Assembly (NCBI GenBank): GCA_039980455.1
Contig: JBDXCG010000004.1
Location: forward strand, 930,001-994,000
Direction: 5' to 3'
Length of the DNA stretch: 64,000 bases
Source of the DNA: CALINF01 sp039980455
Lineage (GTDB): Bacteria; Pseudomonadota; Gammaproteobacteria; Pseudomonadales; Halieaceae
This document shows, in pieces, positions 50,935-60,130 of this stretch (position 1 is its first letter; each line of letters starts with the position of its first letter). The translations under genes were made by a program, and so were the position numbers. The notes under the pieces are model-generated. The model was given only the letters and a program-made list of their open reading frames with translations, was not told the origin of the DNA and searched no databases.

Positions 50935-52113
50935 ATGAGTGAAGCAGTTATTGTATCAACAGCACGTACGCCTATCGGTAAAGCTTACCGTGGTGGCTTT
51001 AACAATCTGTCGGGTGCGACCCTTGGCGCAGCCTCTGTAGCCGAAGCGGTAAAGCGCGCCGGTATTGATCCAGCCCGTGTAGATGATGTGATCATGGGTT
51101 GCGCACTGCAGCAAGGAACAACCGGCGGTAACGTGGCTCGTCAGATTGCACTGCGTGCAGGCCTGCCAGTCACAGTGTCTGGTATGACGCTTGATCGTCA
51201 GTGCTCTTCAGGCCTGATGGCTGTGGCGACTGCTGCCAAGCAGATAACAGAAGACGGCATGTCCTGCGTTATTGGTGGAGGGCTGGATTCGATCTCGCTG
51301 GTGCAGAACGAGCACATGAACACGCACCGCATGGTCGACAAAGAGTTGATGGCCATGGTTCCGAATATCCACATGCCCATGCTGCAAACCGCTGAAGTGG
51401 TTGCCAAGCGCTATGGCATCACCCGCGAGGCGATGGATGAGTACGGTCTGCAATCACAGCAGCGCACTGCGGCGGCCTATGAAGAAGGTCGGTACGATGC
51501 AGAGCTAACGCCTGTCACGTGCGATCGCATCGTTTGGAACAAGGAAACGGGCGAGCAATCTGAAGCGCAGGGCACTGTGTCTAAGGATGAGGGTCTGCGT
51601 GCCACTACGCCAGAAGCGTTGGCCGGTCTCAAGACTGTTATTGAAGGCGGTACCATCACAGCGGGCAATGCATCGCAGCTATCTGACGGTTCATCGGCGC
51701 AGCTGATCATGGACTCAAAAGTTGCTCAGCAAGAAGGGCTGGAGCCACTGGGTATCTATCGCGGAATGGCCGTAGCTGGTTGTGAACCCGACGAGATGGG
51801 TATTGGTCCAGTTTTCGCTGTCCCTAAACTGCTCAAGCAGCATGGTCTGTCGGTAGGTGATATCGGCCTGTGGGAGCTGAATGAGGCCTTCGCCGTGCAG
51901 GTTCTATACTGTCGCGATAAGCTGGGCATTGATAACGACAAGCTGAATGTCAGCGGTGGCGCTATCTCTATCGGCCACCCCTATGGTATGAGTGGTTCAC
52001 GCATGGTTGGCCACGCGCTGATCGAAGGCAAGCGTCGCGGAGTTAAGTATGTGGTAGTAACCATGTGCGTAGGTGGCGGTATGGGAGCAGCTGGCCTCTT
52101 CGAGGTGGCTTAA
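50935..52113 (+). CDS. Thiolase (acetyl-CoA acyltransferase)
   Basis: 392 residues, standard thiolase length. The nucleophile Cys lies in LDRQCSSGLMAVATAAKQI, GHPYGMSGSRMVGHAL carries the catalytic His, and TMCVGGGMGAAGLFE the second Cys. It cleaves 3-oxoacyl-CoA to shorten the chain. It completes one (R)-stereospecific beta-oxidation turn with the MaoC and SDR proteins. AAAGGAG precedes the ATG; a strong terminator lies just downstream. Confidence 0.93.
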   Translation: MSEAVIVSTARTPIGKAYRGGFNNLSGATLGAASVAEAVKRAGIDPARVDDVIMGCALQQGTTGGNVARQIALRAGLPVTVSGMTLDRQCSSGLMAVATAAKQITEDGMSCVIGGGLDSISLVQNEHMNTHRMVDKELMAMVPNIHMPMLQTAEVVAKRYGITREAMDEYGLQSQQRTAAAYEEGRYDAELTPVTCDRIVWNKETGEQSEAQGTVSKDEGLRATTPEALAGLKTVIEGGTITAGNASQLSDGSSAQLIMDSKVAQQEGLEPLGIYRGMAVAGCEPDEMGIGPVFAVPKLLKQHGLSVGDIGLWELNEAFAVQVLYCRDKLGIDNDKLNVSGGAISIGHPYGMSGSRMVGHALIEGKRRGVKYVVVTMCVGGGMGAAGLFEVA

Positions 52114-52133
52114 ACTTCCCAGATTGACTTTAC

Positions 52134-52161
52134 ACGGCGCCTGAGGGCGCCGTATTTGTTT
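52134..52161 (+). terminator. Intrinsic terminator after thiolase
   Basis: ACGGCGCC, loop TGAG, GGCGCCGT, followed by ATTTGTTT. An 8-bp all-strong stem with a T-rich tail, 20 nt after the thiolase stop. Confidence 0.82.
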
Positions 52162-52216
52162 CAGGCACAGCGGGGTTACCGGGTGCCACGATAATTAACA
52201 GGTTACGGAGATCATC

Positions 52217-53194
52217 ATGAAGGCAGTCATTTGTAAGGAACACGGCATGGCCGATAAGCTGGAACTGGCAACGGACTGGCCAGATCCTGAAGTGGGTGAA
52301 CACGATGTACTAATCGGCGTAAAAGCAGCGGGGTTGAACTTTCCCGATGTGCTGATGATTCAGGGTAAGTATCAGATGCAGCCAGATATGCCGTTTGTTG
52401 CAGGCGGAGAGTGTGCGGGCGACGTACTGGCAGTTGGCTCTGCGGTTACGCGTTACAAGGTGGGCGATAAGGTCATCGCGATGACGGGCCACAACAGCTT
52501 TGCAGAGAAAGTGGCGGCACATGAGGCAGGTGTTTCGCCTATGCCTGAGAAGCTCAGTTATGAGCAAGCAGCCGGTATCGGCGTGACTTATTTCACGTCG
52601 TACTATGCCCTTAAGCAACGCGCCAATCTGAAAGCTGGCGAGACAATGCTAGTATTGGGCGCCGCCGGCGGTGTAGGTATTACGGCCGTGGAACTGGGCA
52701 AGCAGATGGGTGCGCGGGTTATCGCAGCGGCCAGCAGCGATGAGAAGTTAGAGCTGTGCAAGCGCTTGGGTGCTGATGAGGTGATTAACTATAGTAATAC
52801 GCCTCTCAAAGAAGCTATCAAGGAGCTCACGGGTGGTAAAGGCGTCGATGTGGTCTATGATCCGGTCGGTGGAGATTACGCTGAGCCTGCTATCCGCGGC
52901 ATGGCGTGGAATGGACGCTACCTGGTTATCGGTTTCGCTAGTGGTCCTATCCCCAAGATTCCGCTCAATCTGACATTGCTAAAGGGATGCTCGCTGGTAG
53001 GCGTATTCTGGGGCCGTTTTACCGCAGAAGAACCCGCCGAGAATGCGCAGAACATCAAGGAGCTCTGGGATATGTTCGAGGCGGGGGATTTGAACCCTGT
53101 GGTAACCGATGTGTATCCTTTAGAGCAATATGCTGATGCGTTTAATTGCATGGTAGAGCGTCGCGCACTGGGTAAAGTTATTCTTACCACGTGA
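52217..53194 (+). CDS. MDR-family NADPH:quinone oxidoreductase-like protein
   Basis: 325 residues of the medium-chain dehydrogenase/reductase fold without zinc ligands: AGLNFPDVLMIQGKYQ, FVAGGECAGDVLAVG, and the nucleotide motif LVLGAAGGVGITAVELGKQM. Members reduce quinones or enones with NADPH; some act on enoyl-CoA-like substrates. Its place in the acyl-CoA locus suggests reduction of an unsaturated intermediate (inference). It begins its own unit after the terminator, with the Fe-dependent dehydrogenase 40 nt downstream. Confidence 0.88.
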   Translation: MKAVICKEHGMADKLELATDWPDPEVGEHDVLIGVKAAGLNFPDVLMIQGKYQMQPDMPFVAGGECAGDVLAVGSAVTRYKVGDKVIAMTGHNSFAEKVAAHEAGVSPMPEKLSYEQAAGIGVTYFTSYYALKQRANLKAGETMLVLGAAGGVGITAVELGKQMGARVIAAASSDEKLELCKRLGADEVINYSNTPLKEAIKELTGGKGVDVVYDPVGGDYAEPAIRGMAWNGRYLVIGFASGPIPKIPLNLTLLKGCSLVGVFWGRFTAEEPAENAQNIKELWDMFEAGDLNPVVTDVYPLEQYADAFNCMVERRALGKVILTT

Positions 53195-53234
53195 TATTTG
53201 CGACAATCTGATCAAATGAAAACAGTGGAGAGTT

Positions 53235-54401
53235 ATGCAGTCGTTTACGTTTAATACCGTTGCCCGAGTTGTGAGTGCTGCTGGTTCTGCACTGAATTTG
53301 TCCGAACATTGCGCCGCGCTTCGAATCAAGCATCCGCTACTGGTCACCGATCCAGGTCTGATTAAAATTGGCCTGGTGCAACCGGTAGCCGCTGCACTCG
53401 AATCGGCTGGACTGCAGGTCACCTTGTTTGATCAGGTACGTGAGGATCCGCCGGAGGCGACAGTTGAAGCCGCTGTGGAGAAGGCGCGCGAAACAGGCGC
53501 TGATGGTGTGATTGCGGTGGGCGGTGGCAGCTCCATGGATGTGGCTAAAGTGGTTGCCGCAGTACTCGGCGGCGATCAAACCCTGCAGGAAATGTATGGC
53601 GTTGATCAGGTAAGTGGATTGCGACTACCGTTGATTCTGGTGCCAACGACGGCGGGTACCGGTTCAGAGGTGACGCCAGTGGCTGTTATCACCACTGGCG
53701 AGACAACCAAGGCCGGCGTCTCATCGGCGGTATTGTTGCCCGATATTGCGGTGCTTGATGCGGACCTCACGTTGGGGTTGCCACCGGCTGTTACCGCAAT
53801 GACAGGTGTCGATGCGATGGTGCACGCGATCGAGGCTTATACCTCACGGCACAAGAAAAACCCTCTGTCTGACAATCTCGCGCGGCAGGCGTTGCACCTG
53901 CTGTCACGCAATATCCGTACGGCTGTGCTCGACGGAAGTAATCGGGAAGCGCGGGCCAATATGCTGCTTGGCGCGATGCTGGCGGGGCAGGCTTTTGCCA
54001 ACGCGCCGGTCGCGGCGGTGCATGCCCTGGCCTACCCATTGGGAGGTCACTACCACATTCCTCATGGGCTCAGTAATTCGCTGGTATTGCCCAGCGTCAT
54101 GGAGTTCAATGCGTCACACGCTAGCGGCCTTTATGGCGAACTTGCTGAGCTTGTTATCGGTAGTCCGGTTGCTGGCAGCGATGAAGCAAAAACCCAAGCG
54201 ATGATAACGGCATTGCGCACGCTGATAGATGATGTCGAGCTTCCAGCCACACTTAATCAGGCTGGGGTAAAGGAATCCGATTTGGAGATGTTGGCTACCG
54301 ATGCAATGTTGCAGCAGCGCCTGCTGATTAATAATCCTCGCGATGTAGAGTACGACGATGCGCTTTCGGTCTATCGCGCCGCCTACGGGCAGGCTCAATG
54401 A
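53235..54401 (+). CDS. Iron-containing alcohol dehydrogenase
   Basis: 388 residues of the group III Fe-ADH family: VGGGSSMDVAKVVAAVLGG for NAD binding, LVPTTAGTGSEVTPVAVIT, and the metal-site pair HALAYPLGGHYHIPHGLSNS plus DAMVHAIEAYTS. It interconverts an alcohol and an aldehyde or ketone with NAD(H). In this locus it may feed an alcohol into the acid-activation step or reduce an aldehyde by-product. The stop overlaps the thioesterase start by 4 nt (ATGA). Confidence 0.92.
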   Translation: MQSFTFNTVARVVSAAGSALNLSEHCAALRIKHPLLVTDPGLIKIGLVQPVAAALESAGLQVTLFDQVREDPPEATVEAAVEKARETGADGVIAVGGGSSMDVAKVVAAVLGGDQTLQEMYGVDQVSGLRLPLILVPTTAGTGSEVTPVAVITTGETTKAGVSSAVLLPDIAVLDADLTLGLPPAVTAMTGVDAMVHAIEAYTSRHKKNPLSDNLARQALHLLSRNIRTAVLDGSNREARANMLLGAMLAGQAFANAPVAAVHALAYPLGGHYHIPHGLSNSLVLPSVMEFNASHASGLYGELAELVIGSPVAGSDEAKTQAMITALRTLIDDVELPATLNQAGVKESDLEMLATDAMLQQRLLINNPRDVEYDDALSVYRAAYGQAQ

Positions 54402-54841
54402 GTCGAGCAGTTATTCCTACGCGCGATGACTATGGCGCGTTTTATCCCATCACAACCCGATGGGAAGATAACGACATCTACGGTCATGTAAACAATGTGG
54501 TGTACTACGCCTACTTCGATACGGCGGCCAACAATTATCTGATAGAAGAGGGCGGTCTGGTTTTACCCGACGCCCCGATCGTTGGTTTTGTTGTTAACTC
54601 CGGCTGCGAGTATCACGCGCCGATTATGTATCCACAGAAGATTGAGGCAGGCGTTCGGGTCGATCGGCTTGGGCGCAGTTCTGTACAGTACGGCATCGGC
54701 ATATTTAAACAGGGTGAAGCCACTGCTGTTGCCCATGGTCATTTCGTTCATGTATTTGTGGAGCGAGCCACCAATCAGTCCGTGCCTATACCTGAGCAGA
54801 CTCGCGCCGCGCTGGAACGCATTTTGGTGAAATCGACCTAA
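54398..54841 (+). CDS. Acyl-CoA thioesterase (4HBT hot-dog family)
   Basis: 147 residues with the YbgC/FadM-type motif TRWEDNDIYGHVNNVVYYAY, where Asp is the catalytic residue of 4-hydroxybenzoyl-CoA thioesterase-like proteins. It hydrolyses acyl-CoA to free acid and CoA, perhaps releasing CoA from dead-end intermediates. It is the last gene of the unit and overlaps the stop of the convergent MFS gene by 3-4 nt. Confidence 0.9.
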   Translation: MSRAVIPTRDDYGAFYPITTRWEDNDIYGHVNNVVYYAYFDTAANNYLIEEGGLVLPDAPIVGFVVNSGCEYHAPIMYPQKIEAGVRVDRLGRSSVQYGIGIFKQGEATAVAHGHFVHVFVERATNQSVPIPEQTRAALERILVKST

Positions 54842-56025
54842 CGGTCTTTAATCACTAATGTCACCAACAGAATAAAGAAGACAACTGCGCTAAACAGCGG
54901 CGCAAAAGAGCCGTCGATCTGATAGAGCGCACCCGCGGTGATGGGCCCGGCGACGAAGCCGATGGCCGGACACGCACTTACGAGCCCGGCCGCGCCACCT
55001 TGTTCTTCTGGCGTCACTGCCAGAGAGGCACCCGCAGAGATAGCCGGCATGCACAACCCCAGACCGGTTCCGAGAAACGCCATTCCCACGGCCAGCACGG
55101 TGAACGTTTCAAAGGCCGAAATCGTTCCTGCCCCAAACATCATCGACAAGAGCCCCAGGCGCACAAACTGCAAAGACTTGAGTTTTAGCCGTTGCATCAC
55201 AGTCACTTGGACCAGGAAAGTGAACGAGGCAGATACCATGAGTGCCGCTCCGGTCATTTGCGCCGTTTGAATGCCGGTGAGGGACAGCTTGTCCTGTAGC
55301 TGAAATCCCAATGTCTGCTGAATGCCTGAGAAACCCACAAACAACCCTATGGCGCTCATCAAGTAAAGCCGCAGTCTGGGATCGCGCCAGCGCAGGCGTG
55401 CACGCTTCCCTCTACTAACCAGGTCTTCCTGTGGGGTGGACGGCAGCTTACGCCAAATGAGTATTGCCGCTAACGCGCTCAGGCAGCCCGCAAAATACAG
55501 TGGGGCGAGTAAGCCGAAAGTTGCCAGTGCTCCACTGACGGCCGGACCGAGAATCGTGCCCATGCTATTTGCGGTACCCAGCTTAGCCATGGTGCTGGTA
55601 CGTTCATCACGGCTGGTGTGATCTGCTGCGTAGGCGGTACTGGCAGGGTTGGTTGCAGACATCACCACAGATTGGCTGCAGCGGGCCATGAGGGCCACTA
55701 CATAGAGTGTAAAGCCACTGAGAAGGCCGGATAAACCCGCATAGAAAACACTGGTGAACATCAGTGTGCCGATGGTGTATCCAATCAACCCAGTGATGAT
55801 GATGGGCTTGCGCCCAATCCTGTCACTGAGGCGTCCCCAATGCGGAGAAGATACGCCAAAAACCAGCGCAGACACCGCTATGATGGAGGTTATCTGAAGC
55901 TCACCCAGATTTACCTCGCGCCCAAGCGGTGCCAAAACGGCAAAGACCAAAGATTGGCCGATGCCGGTCGCCATGAGCGAGACTATCAGAACAGACAGCT
56001 GATACCGTGTAAGTCTCGCAGTCAT
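54838..56025 (-). CDS. MFS transporter, DHA1/TetA-like
   Basis: 395 residues, 12 helices. The helix 2-3 loop is GRLSDRIGRKPIIITGLIG, the classic MFS motif A, and the segment MGTILGPAVSGALATFGLLA corresponds to motif C of drug:H+ antiporters. Last gene of the minus-strand unit SDR-TetR-two dehydrogenases-MFS. It may export or import the compound that this unit handles. Confidence 0.88.
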   Translation of the reverse strand: MTARLTRYQLSVLIVSLMATGIGQSLVFAVLAPLGREVNLGELQITSIIAVSALVFGVSSPHWGRLSDRIGRKPIIITGLIGYTIGTLMFTSVFYAGLSGLLSGFTLYVVALMARCSQSVVMSATNPASTAYAADHTSRDERTSTMAKLGTANSMGTILGPAVSGALATFGLLAPLYFAGCLSALAAILIWRKLPSTPQEDLVSRGKRARLRWRDPRLRLYLMSAIGLFVGFSGIQQTLGFQLQDKLSLTGIQTAQMTGAALMVSASFTFLVQVTVMQRLKLKSLQFVRLGLLSMMFGAGTISAFETFTVLAVGMAFLGTGLGLCMPAISAGASLAVTPEEQGGAAGLVSACPAIGFVAGPITAGALYQIDGSFAPLFSAVVFFILLVTLVIKDR

Positions 56026-56048
56026 GGCGCCTCGTACAGGTGAGTGGG

Positions 56049-57251
56049 CTACTTCAACTCACTTGATGACTTGCCCAGAACGCGACGGGCAACAATGAGC
56101 TGCTGAATCTGCTGCGTGCCTTCGAAGATATCGAGAATTTTGGAATCGCGGGCAAATTTTTCCAGCAGGAATTCCTCACTGTAACCCAGACCCTGGCAGA
56201 GCTCGACACATCTAAGCGTGACATAGTTCCCCATTCTGCCGGCTTTGGCCTTGCACATGCTTGCTTCCATTGAGTTGGGCTGACGATTGTCTGCCATCCA
56301 GGCAGCCTTCTGCACCAGCAGTCGCGCAGCGTTCCAGTCTGCCTCCATGCGATACAACTCAGCTTCAATGGCGGAGCTATTGCCCGGCTTACGCGTGTAC
56401 TGAATTTCCACCCCCTCTTTTTGCAGCAGCTCTTGCGCCAGGTCGAGTGCAGCGCGAGCCACACCAATTGCCATCGCCGCCACTGGAGGTCGTGTATTGT
56501 CGAAGGTTTGCATCACGCCGCCGAATGCTTTCTTGCGACCTTCTGCATCCGTTGCTACTTCGGCAGATCCGAGCACATTCTCGCGTGGAATGCGGCAATC
56601 GTTAAAACTGATGGCCGCGGTATCGGATGCTCTAATGCCCATCTTGTGTTCAAGGCGTGTGACTTCACAGCCGGGCGTCCCTTTCTCCACAATAAAGGAC
56701 TTGATAGCCGCTTTGCCGAGTGATTTGTCGAGTGTGGCCCAAACGACAAGTGTGTCGCTACGCTCGCCATCTGTGACATAAATTTTCTCGCCGTTGAGAA
56801 TCCACTCGTCGCCATCGGCTACTGCGGTCGTGCTGATGTTCGCAGAATCAGAACCGGTGCCCGGCTCGGTGATGCACATCGCGGCATAAGACTTGCCGTA
56901 TTTTTCAACCTGCTCCGGTGTCCCTACGGCGTTAATTGCCGCATTGCCCAGGCCACTGCCTGGCATACCCAGGAACAAACCTGCATCACCCCAGCAAAGC
57001 GCTTCGAGGCTGGTTACAGCACCCAGATTGCCCGCGTTGACCACGCCTTCAGCGGGCGGCTTTTCGCTGCCGCCAGCCCCGCGACCGCTGCGCGCGCTCT
57101 GGAGTAACTTGGCGACCTCCTCCATCTCCTTGGGGTAGGCGTGTTCCTCGCGATCGTACTTGCGTGAAATTGGCCGGATCATATGCTCAGATACCTGCAT
57201 CAGCCCGTTGCGTATTTCACTGTGACTTTTAGAAATTTCGAGATTAATCAT
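56049..57251 (-). CDS. Acyl-CoA dehydrogenase, catalytic-type subunit
   Basis: 400 residues from the ATG at 57251 (GGAGA 6-7 nt upstream); an in-frame upstream start would overlap the preceding gene. AMCITEPGTGSDSANISTTA is the FAD/substrate loop, and the C-terminus ILDIFEGTQQIQQLIVARRV contains the catalytic Glu of the EGT motif. Fully equipped dehydrogenase. It lies 19 nt after a second dehydrogenase gene that lacks this Glu, which suggests a heteromer. Confidence 0.9.
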   Translation of the reverse strand: MINLEISKSHSEIRNGLMQVSEHMIRPISRKYDREEHAYPKEMEEVAKLLQSARSGRGAGGSEKPPAEGVVNAGNLGAVTSLEALCWGDAGLFLGMPGSGLGNAAINAVGTPEQVEKYGKSYAAMCITEPGTGSDSANISTTAVADGDEWILNGEKIYVTDGERSDTLVVWATLDKSLGKAAIKSFIVEKGTPGCEVTRLEHKMGIRASDTAAISFNDCRIPRENVLGSAEVATDAEGRKKAFGGVMQTFDNTRPPVAAMAIGVARAALDLAQELLQKEGVEIQYTRKPGNSSAIEAELYRMEADWNAARLLVQKAAWMADNRQPNSMEASMCKAKAGRMGNYVTLRCVELCQGLGYSEEFLLEKFARDSKILDIFEGTQQIQQLIVARRVLGKSSSELK

Positions 57252-57270
57252 TGTTTGTCTCCCTGCTTGA

Positions 57271-58386
57271 TCAAACGCTGGCCACGCCATCGAGAATGGC
57301 GATAGCTCTGAGGTTTCGGTACCACATCTCTACTGGGTGCTCACGGCAGAAACCGTGACCTCCAAGCAGTTGAACGCCGTCCGTGCCAATTTTCATCGCC
57401 TGCTCGGCACAGAAGGTTTTGGCGAGAAAGGCTTCTTTATGAAACGACTGCCCAGCTTCAGCACGCGCCGCGGCGCGCCATGTCATAAGGCGCATCGCCT
57501 CTAGCTCAATGGCAATATCGGCAATCATAAAAGCGACTGACTGGCGATTGGTGATAGGTTCGCCAAATGCCACACGCTCGTTGCAGTATTCTTTGACGTA
57601 GTCCAATACGGCCTGGCAAGTTCCCACTGCCAATGCGCAAATACCGAGATTGGATAAATCGATAAAGCGTTCAACGTCGAGTGGAGAATTGCCTAGCAGG
57701 GAATCGGCGGTCACATGAACTTTGTCGAATTCAAGCCGCGCCACCTCAAGTGATGCCAGCCCCATGTGTGTTTCGGCTGTGCGCGTTAAACCCTCGGGAG
57801 AGCCTTCAATAATGAACGCTCCCTGCTTTGTATCGTCTAGCTGCGCAATCACGAGCATCAGCTCTGCGCTCAAGCCAAGTGGTACCAGCGTTTTGGTGCC
57901 GCTGATTTCGTAGCCATCAGCGACAGCGGTAGCTACGCAGTGCAATTCGTTGTAGTCAAAGGTGGCACGTGGCTCCACCAGTGCGGTGGTTGCCGCCTGA
58001 AAAGATTCGCCGCAAAAGCCTGGCAGATACTTTTCTTTCTGAGCGTCGGTACCCTGATCCATCAGCGTATTCACGAACGCTAGCGGGCTGATCGCCCCCA
58101 GCGCTAAAGACAAGTCGCCATGAGCAAGGTCTTCTACGTTGAGAACATTCGAGACGGGCGAGCGCTCGATGCCAGCGCCACCCAGTGCTTCAGGAATCGG
58201 CATCAGGGTCAGACCCAGCTCTAGAGTCTTGTCGTAAAAACCGGCTGGCGTGGTGCGATCCACGTCCGCGGCCATTGCGTGGGGTCTTATATCAGCCTGG
58301 GCAAAGCGCTGTACGGTTTCGCGGTTCATGCGCTGATCATCAGTCAGTGTGAGATCAAAGAGCGCGTTGTCTGCGGGAGCATTCAT
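57271..58386 (-). CDS. Acyl-CoA dehydrogenase-like subunit lacking the catalytic Glu
   Basis: 371 residues with the dehydrogenase fold (LPIPEALGG-like LTLMPIPEALGGAGIE, ERVAFGEPITNRQSVAFMIA, GVQLLGGHGFCREHPVEMWY). The C-terminus ends at LRAIAILDGVASV: the EGT motif is LDGV and the last helix is short. The substrate loop (TALVEPRATFDYNEL) is also degenerate. It is therefore probably a structural partner in an alpha2-beta2 enzyme with the next gene. The gene is intact. 17 nt downstream of the TetR stop on the same strand. Confidence 0.85.
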   Translation of the reverse strand: MNAPADNALFDLTLTDDQRMNRETVQRFAQADIRPHAMAADVDRTTPAGFYDKTLELGLTLMPIPEALGGAGIERSPVSNVLNVEDLAHGDLSLALGAISPLAFVNTLMDQGTDAQKEKYLPGFCGESFQAATTALVEPRATFDYNELHCVATAVADGYEISGTKTLVPLGLSAELMLVIAQLDDTKQGAFIIEGSPEGLTRTAETHMGLASLEVARLEFDKVHVTADSLLGNSPLDVERFIDLSNLGICALAVGTCQAVLDYVKEYCNERVAFGEPITNRQSVAFMIADIAIELEAMRLMTWRAAARAEAGQSFHKEAFLAKTFCAEQAMKIGTDGVQLLGGHGFCREHPVEMWYRNLRAIAILDGVASV

Positions 58387-58403
58387 GTCGGTTACAACCT
58401 CAT

Positions 58404-59093
58404 TTATTGCAGTGAAACATTGGTTTTCATTGGAGCATTATGGCGACTTTCAGTAGGTGCACGCAGGCCTCCTATCAGATAGTCCACCAGTTCGTTGAGC
58501 AGCGTGTCGGGATCTAAGTGGCTCATGTCACCCAGTGGCGTGTGTGCGAGCGACGCCACCTCGGCGGCACCGTGAAATACATTGACGCTCATAAACATGA
58601 GTCGCAGTTGGCGAGTTTGCTGTGGCAATTCAGGCAGCAGCTGCGTCAACTGGGTGTCTACCTTGCGCCAGAAGGGTGTGTAAAGAGGATTCATGATCGC
58701 TGCGATTTCTGGGCTGTTCTCGCTGATTGCCAATGACATAAAGCGAACGGCATCCTTGCCCCAGCTGCAGTGCTGGGGCAGTTCTGTGACTGGGCGCAGG
58801 GCATTGCGAAAAGCATCATGAAGGGAGTTCGGTGCGGGCTCGTTGTTGCGTATGTCTTGAGCTATCTCGGCCATCTGCTCGGCGATCATGCTCGCTAGCG
58901 CGGCAATGACGCCCAGTTTGTCTCCGAAATGGTAGTGCATTGCGGCAGAGTTGCGCGAGCCGGCTTCCGTGGCAATACGGCGCAATGAAACGCTGTGCAA
59001 GCCCTCCCGCGCATACAGGTGCAGTGCGGTATGCAGCAGTGTGGCTCGTGTATCCGGATTGCTCGCAGGTTGGGTCATTGGCGGTGGTGCCAT
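58404..59093 (-). CDS. TetR-family transcriptional regulator
   Basis: 229 residues. The N-terminal helix-turn-helix is RATLLHTALHLYAREGLHSV with LRRIATEAGSRNSAAMHYHF, the standard TetR recognition helix. The C-terminal ligand domain is alpha-helical. It is embedded in the dehydrogenase unit, so it probably represses this unit in the absence of an acyl-CoA ligand. Candidate operators are the palindrome at 59976-59991 or the pair of ACATACTGTATGT promoters. ATG at 59078 is an alternative start. Confidence 0.9.
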   Translation of the reverse strand: MAPPPMTQPASNPDTRATLLHTALHLYAREGLHSVSLRRIATEAGSRNSAAMHYHFGDKLGVIAALASMIAEQMAEIAQDIRNNEPAPNSLHDAFRNALRPVTELPQHCSWGKDAVRFMSLAISENSPEIAAIMNPLYTPFWRKVDTQLTQLLPELPQQTRQLRLMFMSVNVFHGAAEVASLAHTPLGDMSHLDPDTLLNELVDYLIGGLRAPTESRHNAPMKTNVSLQ

Positions 59094-59118
59094 TGCTGGG
59101 GCTTGATGATTGCCTGCA

Positions 59119-59925
59119 TCAATTATTCAAGTCACTCAGTGGCAGGAATTTTGCGTAGTTCACGGGAAATAGTCGGGTAAGCAAAGCGATGTAGCGAGCG
59201 TCGTTGCCGATCATCAGCCGCTTTTTCTTCTTTTCACAGGCTTTGAGTAGCTGCTGTGCGGCAGAATCTGGTGTGGTTTTAGCAAAAGCAGTGAAATCGG
59301 CGCTGGCCTGCTGACGGTCCGCGTCAGTAATGCCTCTGGCGCCGGCGACGATATTGGTTTTGATGCCTCCCGGGTGCACACACATCACGTGAACATTGGT
59401 ATCAGCCATTTCGTGGCGCAGGGCTTCCGTGTAACCACGAACAGCAAACTTGGCAGCGTTGTAGGCCGATTGAGTCGGCGCGCTGATCATGCCGAACACC
59501 GAAGAAATATTGACAAGGTGCCCTTGCTTGGACGCTCTTAAGAGCGGTAAGAACGCCTTCGTACCGTGCACTACACCCCAGAAGTTGATGTCCATCAACC
59601 ACTCCAGGTCTTCGTAGCGATTTTCTTCGACAGTGGCCATCAGTGCGACCCCGGCGTTGTTGACCACCAGATCGACGTGAGCTGTGGTCTCGCTGACGCG
59701 CTCTGCCCAGGCGTGGACCGCATTACGATCCGCCACATCTACTATCTGGATATCCACCGGCACTGATGGTTTGCTTAGAGCGGCCCGGGTTTGCTCAAGG
59801 TTGTCCTCGTTAACATCACTAAGCCAGAGTGAACAACCCTGGGCGTTCAGCTGCAGGGCCAGAGCCCTACCGAACCCTGAGCCGGCGCCCGTGATAACTG
59901 CCTGTTTTCCGCCAAAATAGCTCAT
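59119..59925 (-). CDS. Short-chain dehydrogenase/reductase
   Basis: 268 residues of classical SDR type: VITGAGSGFGRALALQLNAQ for NAD(P) binding, VNNAGVALM, catalytic Ser in NISSVFGMISAP and YNAAKFAVRGY with Tyr/Lys. The C-terminus (KKKKRLMIGNDARYIALLTR) resembles SDRs of acetoin/steroid-ketone reductase type. First gene of the minus-strand unit leading to TetR and the dehydrogenase pair. Substrate unknown; a hydroxyl or ketone on the unit's carbon skeleton is likely. Confidence 0.88.
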   Translation of the reverse strand: MSYFGGKQAVITGAGSGFGRALALQLNAQGCSLWLSDVNEDNLEQTRAALSKPSVPVDIQIVDVADRNAVHAWAERVSETTAHVDLVVNNAGVALMATVEENRYEDLEWLMDINFWGVVHGTKAFLPLLRASKQGHLVNISSVFGMISAPTQSAYNAAKFAVRGYTEALRHEMADTNVHVMCVHPGGIKTNIVAGARGITDADRQQASADFTAFAKTTPDSAAQQLLKACEKKKKRLMIGNDARYIALLTRLFPVNYAKFLPLSDLNN

Positions 59926-59975
59926 AAAAAAGGTGCCTTGAAAGAGAAGACCGTTAGCATAGGGAAAGCTGGAAT

Positions 59976-59991
59976 TAAAGCAAGTGCTTTA
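59976..59991. promoter_or_regulatory. Palindrome, candidate TetR operator
   Basis: TAAAGCA-AG-TGCTTTA: a perfect 7-2-7 palindrome 51 nt before the start of the SDR-TetR unit. Its size and position fit a TetR-type operator. The rest of 59926-60130 has no evident gene. Confidence 0.5.
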
Positions 59992-60130
59992 TCGTCGAAA
60001 TTAGTGAGTTGGAACAGCATCTCTCTGGACACGATAAGGACGATAACCTACAATCTCCGGCCAGTTTCCACACACTCGGATAGCGCCCCGAGTTCAGTGT
60101 GCCTAAGGGTAAAACCAGAGCAGACCAACT

